A DNA stretch of 64,000 bases from positions 1,907,372 to 1,971,371 of the forward strand of contig CM035314.1 of NCBI GenBank assembly GCA_002900995.3. The letters are read 5' to 3'. The position numbers were made by a program, and so were the translations under genes. This stretch comes from Ganoderma boninense. Lineage: Eukaryota > Basidiomycota > Agaricomycetes > Polyporales > Polyporaceae. The notes under the pieces were generated by a model. It saw only the letters and a list, made by a program, of their open reading frames with translations, was not told where the DNA came from and did not search any database. Shown piece by piece: positions 12,138 to 23,090 of the stretch (position 1 is the stretch's first letter; every line of letters begins with the position of its first letter).

Positions 12138-13159
12138 GACATTCGCGACACGATCCTGTATAGAGGCTCAATGATTGAGCCCCAGCTCTCCTTGCCGATA
12201 CATGCTTATGGTGCGTAGATTGTAGAGTATATCCCCGTGTAGTATATACCCACGCGCGTCCGGTCGGGTAGCGACCGGGCGCTGCTACTTAATGACAGGA
12301 GCGACGCACGAGTTTACGAGCCCAGGACAGTGCCCTCGGGGGTGTGGGGCCGTTCGACGTCGTACGACTGACAGTAGGTGCTTGCAGTGTGCATGGCATC
12401 CATGTGATTTTGCATGGCGACGTGACGGGACACCTGGCCGTCGTCAGAGCCACTCGTTACTTATAGGAACAATCACTCCCTGTCCCGAACGTCTACTGAA
12501 TGATGCGTTACAGGTGCCGCCTCATGTTCTCACAGGGCTTCCGAGGGGATCTACATCCAGACAGTAGGATGCATGCACACCCGCGTACATGTTCAAGCAT
12601 TCGCAGCTTGGGCTCGGCTCTCTATGGCCGCATTCCGAGTCCGTCCGACGGCGCCTGGATTCACCACTCAACAGTGACGCTATCCGGTCAGTTCTGATAT
12701 GGATCTGCGCCAGATTGACATGTCGTACGATACGGCGAGCCTTTCTCGGTGAGAGCGACAAAGTCCTTCAGTCTTTTGCGGTATGAGACAGCATTACAGG
12801 ACGTCACTAAGTACGCCGTTTCTCACTCCACCTCGAGTTCGAGAGGGGGCATAGGCGACCTTTGTGATCCGTACAAGGCTTTGGCGGGCTTGTCCTCTTG
12901 GAGCTCTCCAGGTGGTGTGTGGTCCCGGTCCTCGATATCAGGACAGGCGCATCCTCCACATGAGTAGACGAAAATGCGTCTCCCACGCCAACTCACGGTT
13001 CTCCGTAGTATCAGGATCGTCTCTGAGGCACATGTGGAAACCTGACTGGTGCCGTGTCTTCCAAGGTCCAGTTCATCGCGTCGCAGCGCCCACGGTACGT
13101 CCTCACGCATCTTTCATCCTGCATGCCACACGTCGCTCATTCCCTCACTACAACCTCGC
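12138..13159. other. Spacer after ERG1, no intact gene
   Basis: No protein-like frame was found. Because an ERG1 relic follows at 13160, part of this stretch may be the decayed 5' half of that copy, but I could not align it by eye. Confidence 0.4.
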
Positions 13160-13450
13160 CATGTCGCCATCCTCGTCTCGTCAAACGTCCTCATTCCGCC
13201 CGCGCGACGGGGCAGACAGACAGGACAGGGCGCGTTACTTCTGGGATATTGGTAGAACACGCGGCACGGGCCGACTGTTGCGGGAGTGCCGTGAGTTTGC
13301 GCTGATGTGCTGCTCCCCTCTACGACCCTGATGGACAGGCAAGAGGCCGTGATAGTGCTAACCTGCCTTTAAAGCCGCTAGGCGCATGGAAGCCGTATTG
13401 ACGGCACCTACGAGCGGCCTTGGTTGGCAATCCAGTACGAGCGTGTGGGT
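13160..13450 (+). pseudogene. Decayed tandem copy of ERG1
   Basis: From about 13178 to 13285 the bases align without a gap to ERG1 11356-11460, the exon 2 stretch coding [35 protein letters not shown]. About 70 percent are identical, including the run ATTCCGCCCGCGC against ATCCCGCCCGCGC. Weaker matching goes on to about 13330. Near 13385-13450, bases resemble the ERG1 codons for GKPLYRR...EWPLLALKS. No frame stays open (stop codons at once in the aligned frame), so this is a dead duplicate in the same orientation as its parent. Confidence 0.65.
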
Positions 13451-14630
13451 AGTGAGTCCCTTATTAACTCCTCTACATGATTCTATGTGGTCCTTGGGGG
13501 CTGCGCGCCCTGATTGCGTTTCTCCTGTATACGTGTCTTGGAAGCAAATGTGGCGTTTTCACTCCCGTCGTGACGGAAGTTCCGTCCGGTATGTCTCGGG
13601 ACGCCATAGTAGCTTTGGATGTGTCCTTCTCGTCTCGGGCCTCAGGCTGCGATGCGACCGGAGGGCGGGAGCATTGGTATGAGTATATCCTTCTGCTTAC
13701 TCAACGTTGACTGCCGCGCATATTTCCTGGATAAAGCATCCCCACGCACGTCCGGTTGAATACGGCATGGCGCTAGGGGAGGAATCTGACCGGCCTCGAG
13801 ACTCTACGTGTGCCCATAATGAGAGAGTTGACAGCAGATGGCGCGCGATGTTGCCTGATAAGAAAGGGATTACTGGTGTTGATTGAATCCAAAGCCCGCT
13901 CGCGATGCTAGGGCTTCGTGAGAGTTGCCGACAGGGAGCGACCCATGACACGATCCGCGCCTGGTGCGTACGGATGGACACAGTGAACTTTAGTTCCGGC
14001 GCGCTGTGCGGTTTCAGTGGCTCTTATAAGTTTCGCGACCACCAAATGTCCCACCCGGGACCCCCCGCTTTTCGCACACTGGTACCCTCAGAACAGTCTG
14101 CGATCTACTACCGAAGTTGCGGGAACCGATATTGCCTCTATATCGCCACGATATCGCCACAGCACATCGAACAACCATACGGCTACAACCACTACGAACT
14201 AGCTCTTCTCAGCGCGTTCTCATCCGAATCACATACTCTTATTTACGCTTGGTGAGCGGTTAAGATTTCGTCTCGTTGGCGCTGTCGTGACGAGGAATCT
14301 AATTCCATATGATCAGGTGCCAAAGCATCAACACACTTCCTCGAGGTCCTGGACTGCTGTGGTTCTATCTGTTGCCGCTTGGGTGAGTCTCCTGCAGTGG
14401 ATTGCCGATTTCACGCTGATGGTGACTGGGATTTATTCTCATTCCTTGAAGCCAGTGCAACGTCAGAGGTGACGGCGGTTTCAAACGCTCTGAAGACTAG
14501 TAGAGACGTCATCCCACTGCATACTAGCCATACCGTGACCTGGTGAGTGTAATCAGCTTGCCTAGCTCCTCTTCTTCCCGTCGGTCACGCTGATGCCTTA
14601 ACAACCTGTTTCTTTCCCGAAGATCATAAC
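13451..14630. other. Spacer before the second HET gene
   Basis: No domain or protein-like frame was found. The DNA directly before 14631 is presumably the 5' leader of the HET gene. Confidence 0.4.
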
Positions 14631-16724
14631 ATGTGGTTGCTGCACACGACATCCTTGGAACTACGTTGCTTCGACGGCCCGAAGGGTGTTTCCTACACCA
14701 TTCTTTCCCATGTTTGGGAGGCCGCCGACAGGAAGTACGACTTCCAGAAAATCAAGGCCACATACGAGCAGTACCGCAATTCGAAGGAGGGTGCCATGGC
14801 TCATGCTCCCAGCAAAATCTACAGATTCTGCAGCCTTGCGGCCCAAGCAGGTTTCGAATGGGCTTGGATCGACACTTGCTGCATTGACAAGACCAGCAGC
14901 GCTGAAGTATCCGAGGCAATCAACTCGATGTATGCCTGGTACAAGGCTGCGCATATCTGCTATGTTTACCTTTACGACGTTCCAGAAGACGACAACCCCT
15001 TCGAACCCTACTCTGCTTTTCGCAGGAGCAAGTACCACCAACGAGGATGGACTCTCCAAGAAATCCTCGCGCAAGAGCATGTCGTCTTTCTGTCAGCTCT
15101 ATGGAACGTCCTGGGCAGGAAGGATTACCTCCTCACACCCCTCGTGGAATGTACCGGCGTTGATGGTGATATCCTCCTTCACAACAAGGCAGTGGACACC
15201 GCGAGCGTTGCTCAACGCATGTCATGGGCTGCGCGTCGGGTTACAACCAAGGACGAAGACCGTGCATACTCTCTCATGGGTATCTTCGGGGTGGCCATGC
15301 CCGTCATCTATGGCGAGGGTGGCGACCGAGCTTTCCTGCGACTTCAGAAGGAGATCATCGCTACTTGCCCAGACCAAACCATCTTCTCGTGGGGTTCTAT
15401 ACACCCCGATATAGACAGTGCATACGACGCCATTCAGTCCGCCCAAGCTTGTGGTGCGGCTAGCTTGGCCTGGGGAAGTGATCAGCTGGAACAGGCCGAG
15501 CGTGCAAATCGTAACCTCCTTGCTAAATCCCCATCCGATTTCAAACACTCGGCTGGTATCCGGCAACTAGATCGAGAGGAATTCCTCAACCTCTCCGGCC
15601 ACTACGTCAATCACAGGTGCACGTTCTCTGCCGATGGAATAAGTCTTCATTTACCCATCTCATCCTATTCTATCCTCGTGGACGATCATTCCCGCGTACA
15701 TCCTGGGCAACGACTCGTGCGTGCTGCAGCACTGGCTTGTACTAGCTCTCCTGTGGGATCTAACACCTCCATCACGCTCCTGTTCCTCTCCTGGCCCCCG
15801 AATTCTCCGCATCAGTTGGGCGACCTTTCACAAGAACTGGTTTCCGATGGTGTGGGGATTCTAGCTCAGAACAACAAGGGCGATATCCTACTCCACGATG
15901 ATGGATCAGCTACTGGTCTAGTTTCTTGTAGCTTTTACCGCGGGGCGACGTTGCGACTTGGAGCAGTTCGCCAATTGCCATCCGAATCCCCGCAGAAACA
16001 GAGTTCGGATGCCCCGCTGCACTCCTTTGGATCCGTCCGTAACGACTTTTTCAGGCGGGAGCTACGCGTTCAACACCCAGCCGCACTCATGGCTACCTAT
16101 GAAAGAGCCCAGCTGGTAGTAATCGACTCATCATCCTCAGCCAAATCTGGCTTCCTGTACGGCTCATCGCACGTCATTGAAATCCCCAACTGGGTTTACA
16201 ATCGCCTCAGGAATAGCTATGGATTTCTTGACTCATCATCCTTACTCGCCTACCAGGCCCGCCACCACACATTCCATGTTGCTGAACCTATATGGTCCAA
16301 CCGGTTCTACAAGCTTTTCGTCAACGCCGGGCGCACCAACACTCTCGGGATCGCAATAGATGCTCCATGCGAAGACAAACGTTGCACCGATAGCCTTCCT
16401 CTCGGCATTGGCAGGCTTCAAGTGTTCTTCGCTCCAGGGGTTGTTCATCACCATGATACCGACCGCCTCGAGTCGTGCCTTATTACGGATGAGGTGCTCC
16501 CGGACCTGGAGGACAACCAGACGAAGTGCGGGCGAGCACACTTCGAGACCGGGAGCGTGTCACACTTCAAGTTTCCCATAGGATCTGGAGACGAGGCCAC
16601 GGAATGGACCGTGCATATCTGGTTGCATCCTTGGAGAAGGATATTCAAGTTGAAGGAGTATCAGGAAAAGATACAGCAAATTATAACTGTCTCAATAGAC
16701 TTTGAGGGGTTTGAAAAGCGATAG
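14631..16724 (+). CDS. HET-domain protein
   Basis: An intronless frame of 697 residues has the HET marks YTILSHVWE at 22-30, WAWIDTCCIDK at about 77-87 and RGWTLQEIL at about 138-146. These are followed by SWAARRVTTKDEDRAYSLMGIFGVAMPVIYGEGGDRAF. It is clearly related to the gene at 4947-7001 over the first 270 residues and diverges after that, which is normal for the family, where the tail is thought to give specificity. The ATG at 14631 matches the family start (M-LL-T). It lies on the opposite strand to the first HET gene, with ERG1 between them. The function in basidiomycetes is unknown; the ascomycete role in incompatibility death is knowledge of the domain, not of this gene. Confidence 0.93.
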   Translation: MWLLHTTSLELRCFDGPKGVSYTILSHVWEAADRKYDFQKIKATYEQYRNSKEGAMAHAPSKIYRFCSLAAQAGFEWAWIDTCCIDKTSSAEVSEAINSMYAWYKAAHICYVYLYDVPEDDNPFEPYSAFRRSKYHQRGWTLQEILAQEHVVFLSALWNVLGRKDYLLTPLVECTGVDGDILLHNKAVDTASVAQRMSWAARRVTTKDEDRAYSLMGIFGVAMPVIYGEGGDRAFLRLQKEIIATCPDQTIFSWGSIHPDIDSAYDAIQSAQACGAASLAWGSDQLEQAERANRNLLAKSPSDFKHSAGIRQLDREEFLNLSGHYVNHRCTFSADGISLHLPISSYSILVDDHSRVHPGQRLVRAAALACTSSPVGSNTSITLLFLSWPPNSPHQLGDLSQELVSDGVGILAQNNKGDILLHDDGSATGLVSCSFYRGATLRLGAVRQLPSESPQKQSSDAPLHSFGSVRNDFFRRELRVQHPAALMATYERAQLVVIDSSSSAKSGFLYGSSHVIEIPNWVYNRLRNSYGFLDSSSLLAYQARHHTFHVAEPIWSNRFYKLFVNAGRTNTLGIAIDAPCEDKRCTDSLPLGIGRLQVFFAPGVVHHHDTDRLESCLITDEVLPDLEDNQTKCGRAHFETGSVSHFKFPIGSGDEATEWTVHIWLHPWRRIFKLKEYQEKIQQIITVSIDFEGFEKR

Positions 16725-17320
16725 TCGGAGAATTCACTGAACGGTCTTTCCCTACTCGTAGTACCCACCCAGCATCCCCTTCTAGCAGTACTACTTGTGA
16801 ACTTGGTGCACGCTATCTGACAACGACGATCATGTGAAGTGTATACTGTACATCTATCTCTTGCTGAAAACAATGACACCCAATCTTTTCTTTCCTTTAC
16901 CAATGGCGGCCACCGCATGTAAGCGGTTGACGTCCTCTGCATTGACTGCAGGAGCTGTTAAGCACATCCGAGCCGCGGGCAAGGAAAGCAGAGAATGAAA
17001 TAGTGTCAACGCGACATACGTCCAAGGTATCCTCCTGGACGCCCCAAGAGTGGCGCGAGAGGATTTACAGGCTTGCATGCCAGCACGAGTACCGGGTTTA
17101 CGGACGCACAGCTCGAGTCGACAGCAGCGGCATCCTCCCCCAGCAGCTCTGGCTCAGCAGACAGGGACAACCGCATGCAACCTGCGACAGCGTGACGTAC
17201 ATAGTTCAAAGTAGCGTGGGCTGATGAAGGCCGATGGTGTACAACCGCATATAAACCCCGCGCGCGATCACGCGGAGTCACACGGTAGTCCTCGATGTTC
17301 GTCTCGAATGCCCAACCAAT
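16725..17320. other. Spacer, no gene recognised
   Basis: This lies between the HET gene and the end of the dead monooxygenase copy. No supported feature was seen. Confidence 0.4.
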
Positions 17321-18499
17321 CTACGAGAACGAGCGCTGCACGTCATCATAGACAGCGAGCCTCCGCGAGCGCACTTGGGAGGTGCGGGGGAGTCGGGGTA
17401 CGCGACGAGCTTGCAGCCATCCGCGAATGCTTGGCCGACGCCTCCGCCGTGGTCTGGAAGCTTCGTGTGACCCTGTGAGTGGGGGAGGCAGCGGTTAGCT
17501 GAGCGCCGATCTCGAGGATGGAGAGGGTAGAGAGATCGACGTACGGCATCCCCAATGAGAGCGACTCGGCCTTCGACGTACGTGGGCATGCCGAGCACGC
17601 TATCCATGGCACAGCAGAATAGTCCTGTCATAGCCTTTCAGGGGTAGTCAGCATGGGAGCTTTCCGAGCGACAGACCAGTGTGGTGTAGGCAGGCTCTTC
17701 GCATGCTGCACGATCTCGTCCGAGAGGGCGCGTGCCGGAACCACTGCACGGCCTGCGATCTCGCCACAGCGCGCTGGCCCCGCCACGTCGCGGAATCGCG
17801 CCATGTCATCGGCCTCTTCGGCGAGCGCGTTCAACATCGTGCGCTAGACGGCGTGGCGGATGCCGTGCCTGCCGATGGCCAAGCCGCAGGCGGCCGTCAT
17901 GCCATCCTTGAAGATGGGTGTGAGGGCTTGGTCGCAGTCTCGGAGTACGATTTCAGGCCTTTGGAAAGGTGGCCATTGTTTTTGACATCGAGGCACTCCA
18001 CAAGACGCTGTGGAATGTATGGATTGTCACCGACTTGGTCAAGCTTTTCCGCCATTCTGGGTGTACTCGACGATGTCGGCGCCCTGCTCCACGTCGCCTT
18101 TGCAGGCCGGGAAAAGAGAACCTGCATCAAGTGCACACGCATCAAACCTTGCAATAAGCAGAGAATTCAGAAGTGAGGACCAACATGGACCTTGGTTCCA
18201 GTGATTGTGAGCGTTCGTCTTTGGGGTAGAGTTCGCTTCGTGACCCCCCAGATACGTGACATCATTCCGATCCCAGCACCGACCTCTGTGAACCCGGAGG
18301 CATACTCGTAGATGTCGAAATTCATGTCGAGCGTGTAAAGCTTCTTCAGGCATCGTGCTACGACTAGACCGCCCATTTCTCTGCCACTGCAATGACATGG
18401 CGACTGTGAGCGTTCGAGCTTCGCAACGGCCATTCAGATGGAGACTTACATGATGGCCACGCGCGGCTTGGGCTCATTGCAACTTCTGTCAAACGTCAT
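17321..18499 (-). pseudogene. Dead FAD-dependent monooxygenase (salicylate hydroxylase-like)
   Basis: This is a degenerate copy of the gene at 25205-26972. The first exon (ATG at 18499 to 18450) still reads NEPKPRVAI, with its donor in the same phase as the intact copy. The next exon keeps FDIYE and GAGIGM, but the dinucleotide-binding GGGIGG has become GREMGG. A third exon matches KGD..., then the donor is lost. The later blocks GRVALIGDA and GGVGQAFADG are recognisable but separated by shifts. In the last block YDDVRRPFSQ has become YDDVQRSFS followed by TAG at 17321-17323, a CAG-to-TAG change. No full product is possible. It shares strand and exon layout with the copies at 23091 and 25205. 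Confidence 0.85.
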
Positions 18500-19190
18500 A
18501 TCGCCATTTATCAATCCCGATGCCAGTGGATTGACTGCGGTGCGCATCCTACTCGTCTACAGACCTTCCGCTGGCAAGTTAAATCGGGACTCGAGTGTGC
18601 CGAAAAGGCTGCACGGTATTGCTCACCTGGAAGATATGCATATCGTCGAGGATATATACAACGAGTTTTTATGGAGCAGCCGGCATCGGTATTAGCTGGC
18701 AGCGTCAGGTAGCATGGCGATCAGCATGGAGCACTGGCGTGCTCGCAGGCTGGGCCGCGCGGGTGGGATCAGAGACCTGAGCCATTGTATTTGGCCTTTG
18801 TGAGTGAGTCCGTGCTCTCTGACTGCACGTGCGGCTTGAGGGAGGATCAGAGTGGTTCTTGCTCGATGACAAGTGCGGCGCCGGCAATTTCATCACGGCG
18901 GCGAGATGGAGACCATGAGCGCCGTCAATTGACAACAGCGTGACGTCCAGCTGCGGCATCCGGTCCGCACTGCCGTCCACAATGGATGTCCAGTACGCGG
19001 TCGAATGGACGGTCCAGTGTCATGTCGGTAGCATATAACGAGATAGTTAATATGCCAGCGACGGTATCATCCACAATCCTGTGTATATACCACGTCGTTC
19101 TTCCCAATTCATGATTCTTTCCGATCTCTGTCCCTGAAGGCTGGAGATTAGACAGCGGACAGAGTCGTCCCCTTCTCATCCGACTCGCCC
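18500..19190. other. Spacer, no gene recognised
   Basis: Nothing supported was seen between the dead monooxygenase and the end of the first F-box-like gene. Confidence 0.4.
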
Positions 19191-20467
19191 TCACTGGCCC
19201 TCACCGTCATCCTCGGCGTCGAGTACCATATCATAGGCCCTCCAAATATGGCGCAACATCTCATTCGCCTCCTCGGTGACGTCCTTCCACTCTCTGCCCC
19301 CCTCCAGGAGCGGCATATCGCTCTCGCTCGTGATCCTGAACCGGTCTCCCGCCCATGGACCCTTCGCAAAACGATCCTCCATCTCCCCGCTCCCCATCGA
19401 AATGCTAGGGTCCGGCGAGTAGCATATGTGCGAGAGCAGCGCGTGCGCGAGCGTGACGCGCGAGCCCTCCGACTCCAGCTTCACGAGCGCGGTCTCGCGC
19501 ACGCACTCGCCCTTCGACATGTTGCACAGCACATTCGGGCGAGCGGGGTACGCGACTCGGGAACCTGCGCCTGCGAGCGTTCTGAGCATTTTGAGGTCGC
19601 GTGCAAGCGCCACATTCCGGCGCCGGTTCTCGGGCTCGGCGCTGAGGAGCTGCCTGTGAGCGCGGCCGATGCGGTCCATGAGGAGGGTGAAGGCCTTCCT
19701 CTGCTTCACGAGTGCGACGCCGTAGTCCTGGTAAAGCTCGGTAGCGAAGTTGTAGAGACACCGCTCCGGGACGTCATCGTCGGTGAGTTCGCCGTCTTCG
19801 TCGTCTTCGTCATCTTCGTCGCGTTCGTAGAATTCAAAGTCTTTGTATAGTATCTTTGTCGTTTCCACCTCCTTGATCTCCGCATCCGTCAGCATCCCCG
19901 GGGGCGCCTGGTCATCTTTGTCGGCGTACTCTCCGAGGCACACAAGGCGGCAGTCGGCGGCACGGGCACACCGTGAGATGAGGGCGCGCAGAACGTGGTC
20001 CTTGCCGATGGAGAGCAGCCGCTTGCAACCGATCGCCAGCGATATGCAGGTCAGGAAGTTCTCGGATTGGTCTCCTTCCTTGTCGTCCAGGATAGCCTCG
20101 AACAACAAGTGTAGCACCTCGGGCGGCAGCCCCCCTATGGGCTCAGGCTGGATGTCGCGCGTGCCGTTGGATAGCCACTTGTCCACAACCCTGAAGTTTG
20201 AATAATATGTGGTTAGCAGCCATCACCTGTGGAAAGTCCGAAACGCGAGAAAGCGTACTTGGGTAGACACGGTATACGGAGAGATTCGTATAAATATCCC
20301 AAGTCGGAGAAGAAAAGCTCTGCCAGTTTCCCGCCGTCGGCGACCCCAATTTCCCTGCGGTCGATGTTGAGTCTGTGGCGCGAAACCCAAGAGATAAGTT
20401 GGTCTCAAATCCAAAGTCGTCGAAGAACATAAAGAACATGCACTCACATCTCCCAACACTGACCCAT
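19191..20467 (-). CDS. F-box-like MGQ-W family protein, copy 1
   Basis: Exons on the minus strand are 20448-20467, 20259-20372 and 19191-20190, of 20, 114 and 1000 nt, giving 377 residues. It opens MGQCWEILNIDRRE, then KLAELFFSDL and SLRIPCLPK, the N-terminal layout common to a large Agaricomycete family. PIGGLPPEVLHLLFEAILD at about 62-80 has the leucine/proline pattern of an F-box. F-box proteins usually choose targets for SCF ubiquitin ligases; that role is inferred from the motif alone. Cys-rich stretch NVLCNMSKGECVRE and acidic tracts (EDDEDDED) follow. The next gene upstream on the same strand (20971-22248) has identical exon sizes, and a third copy lies at 53072-54320. The start is set by the 20-nt first exon, which is shared in all three. 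Confidence 0.88.
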
Positions 20468-20970
20468 TACTATGTCCGATGTCGTTAGATGACGGGGTTG
20501 AATTCTTGAGCGCTGAAGTAATGATCTCATGAGCTCTAATAGTCACTATCGGGTGCGCAGGACGCACGGGTTGAGAGCCGAAAGAAACTCAGACGAACCT
20601 GAACGTTGAAGTAGTGGTAGACGTGATATGTGCGTGTCTGGATGTTAAATACTATCCTGGCAACCAAAAATCAAGACTGTCCACTGAATGAGCACGGATG
20701 CTGGGGAGAATTGCTGATGATGGTTGGAAAGAGAGTTGAACAAGCGCGCCGACCTCCACAGCGCCGGACAATAAGTCAACCCACTTGCCATATCTGGGAC
20801 ACAATAGTAGTTGTCACATACTACGACGCAGTTACTGCTCGTATAAGACAACCTAATATACAGCTACCGATCGTACTAATCCACATTACCGTCTTGTAAC
20901 AAGAAGCTCTGGAAACTAAGGTTTGTTGAACGGAGTTGAACGGTCCTAGTCCTGCCGGTGGCACCCAAGC
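20468..20970. other. Spacer between the two F-box-like genes
   Basis: About 500 bases without a supported feature. It must hold the promoter of copy 1 and the end of the copy 2 transcript. Confidence 0.4.
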
Positions 20971-22248
20971 CTAGTCCGAGACCTCCTCCGAGTCGTCCTT
21001 ATCCTCATCCTCCTCCCCATCCTCGGCATCGAGCCCCCCATTTTCCCTCCAAAGATGGCGCAACATCTGTTTCACCTCCTCGGTGACGTCCTTCCACTCC
21101 TCCCCCCCCTGCAACGGCGGCATATCCTCCGCGCCGACGATCCTGAACCGGTCACCCGCCCACGGCCCCTTCGCGATCCGCTCCCTCATCTCGTCGCTGC
21201 ACGCCAACGCCATGCTGGGGTCCGGCGAGTAGCATATGCGCGAGAGCAACGCATGCGCGAGCGTTAGGCGGCGCCACTGCGACCCGAGCTTCGCGAACGC
21301 GGCCTCGCGCACGCACTCGCCCTTGGAGAGGTTGCACAGCACGTTCGGGCCCGCGGGATACCATGCATCAGAGGTGTAGTAGCCTGTGCACGCGAGCGCA
21401 TGGATCATCTCGAGGTCGCGCTCGAGCGTCGCCTCGCGCCCGGGGTCCCGGTCCTCGGGCTTCGCCTTGAGGAGCTGCCTGCGGGCGTAGAGGATGCGAT
21501 CCATGAAGGCGTAGACTTGATCGTCCTGTTTCCGCTGGACGTATCTTTGTTCCTTGTACAGCGTTGAAGCAAACGTGCTGAGACACCGCCCCGGGGGGTC
21601 CTCATCGGTGGGTTCGCAGCCTTCGGATGGCATCTCGGTGGTTTCCACCTCCTTAAGCTCCGCGTCGGTCAACATTCCTGGGGGCGCTTGGTCATCCTTG
21701 TACGCGTACTCGCCCAGGCATACGATGCGACAGTCGGCGGCGCGGGCGCGGCGCGGGATGACGGCGCGGAGGATGTGGCGCTTCCCCACGGAGAGCAGCC
21801 GCTTGCAGCCAACCGCCAGGGATATGCAGGCCAGGAAGTCCTTGGTGGAATCTTGATTCGGGCTGTCCAGGATCGCTTCGAAGATCATGTCCAGCACCTC
21901 CGTTGACAACTGTCCAATGGGCTTCTTCTGCATCGCGAATGCGCCACGGGAAAGCCACTGGTCCACCTTTCTGAAGTTCAAATAGCATGTGGTTAACAAT
22001 GAAAGCCTGTGAGCGGACCGGAAAGCGGGGCGAGCGTACTTGGGTAGGCACGGAATACGGAGAGAGTGGTATAAAGAGTCTAAGTCGGTGAAGAAAAACT
22101 CTCCCAGCTTCCCACCGACGACGAGGCCTTGTTCCCTGCGGTCGACGTTGATTCTGTAGTAAGGAGAAAACGCAAGTGGTTGGCTTCAAATCGAGCATCG
22201 CTGAAGACGAGATAAAACCCGCACTCACACGTCCCAAAGTTGGCCCAT
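20971..22248 (-). CDS. F-box-like MGQ-W family protein, copy 2
   Basis: Exons are 22229-22248, 22040-22153 and 20971-21970, again 20, 114 and 1000 nt, giving 377 residues. It starts MGQLWDVINVDRREQG, followed by GGKLGEFFFTDLDSLY and LRIPCLPK. PIGQLSTEVLDMIFEAILD holds the F-box-like leucines. The body matches copy 1 almost throughout (CISLAVGCKRLLS, CRIVCLGEYAYKDDQAPPGMLTDAELKEVETT, PNVLCNLSKGECVRE, KGPWAGDRFRI). The tail is acidic (EDGEEDEDKDDSEE). Two introns sit at the same codons and in the same phases as in copies 1 and 3. Head-to-tail arrangement with copy 1 shows tandem duplication. The ubiquitin-ligase role is inferred from the motif and not otherwise supported. Confidence 0.88.
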
Positions 22249-23090
22249 TGTCGCGTAGATGGAAGGCGGTGTCGCTGAACCGATGCGTTCGTGAGCTCTG
22301 GTATGCTCTAGTATGGGATCGGAAGTTCGGAGAAGAAAGAAGAACTCACCGAGAGTGGCTGGATAAGCAGTGGAATTCGTGGGTGGTTGAACGGTGTCGA
22401 CCCTCGGTGGAGTTAAGTGTATATATGCACGCCGGACAACTAGATAGGGGTGGCGGTGGCTCGGAGTTGGTGATGATGGTGACTGGGACGGAGTTGGATT
22501 TATGGTGAATCACAATGTGAGCGCCAAATTATTGTCCTGGTCGCTAAGCGAATGTGGATACCATATACAAGACACAATAGGTGAAGCTACCTGGGACTTG
22601 GGCCATATACAAGACGAGGTTCAGTCTTGTCAATGATGAACATGGAGCGTCATCTCAACGTCGTCGGCATTGACGCATGGATGCTTGTTCTAGAAGGTTG
22701 CCTGCGGAGGTCGTTGTCGACGATGAGCTCAAGTGTTAGCCCTAAACAGTTGTGGCGCGAATTGTGCTGGCTCTGACCAACGCGAAGGCATAGCCCGCTT
22801 CGCCAACAAATTGGTAAATTCGAAGGATTATGAGCGAGCTCAAGCTAAAGAGGCCGGGGAAGTGTTAATATGCAGGCGCCACCGTGGGTGTAACGGGCAG
22901 GTCACGGAGTGACCGCGTTACGGTTCCCCAATAGACCAATAGACCCAGGACGGGCCTAGTCCACCCGCATGGTTGAGGTTGAGGGCGTTGTAACAGGCTG
23001 GGAAAGTGGGACGGATAGTCCAACGGTTGTGCGTGGTGCAATTCCCGCGCGTTCCATTTTCAGCCGGTCGTTACAGTGGATGGCCGCCCC
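22249..23090. other. Spacer, no gene recognised
   Basis: No protein-like frame was found. The 5' region of F-box-like copy 2 lies at its left side. Confidence 0.4.
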
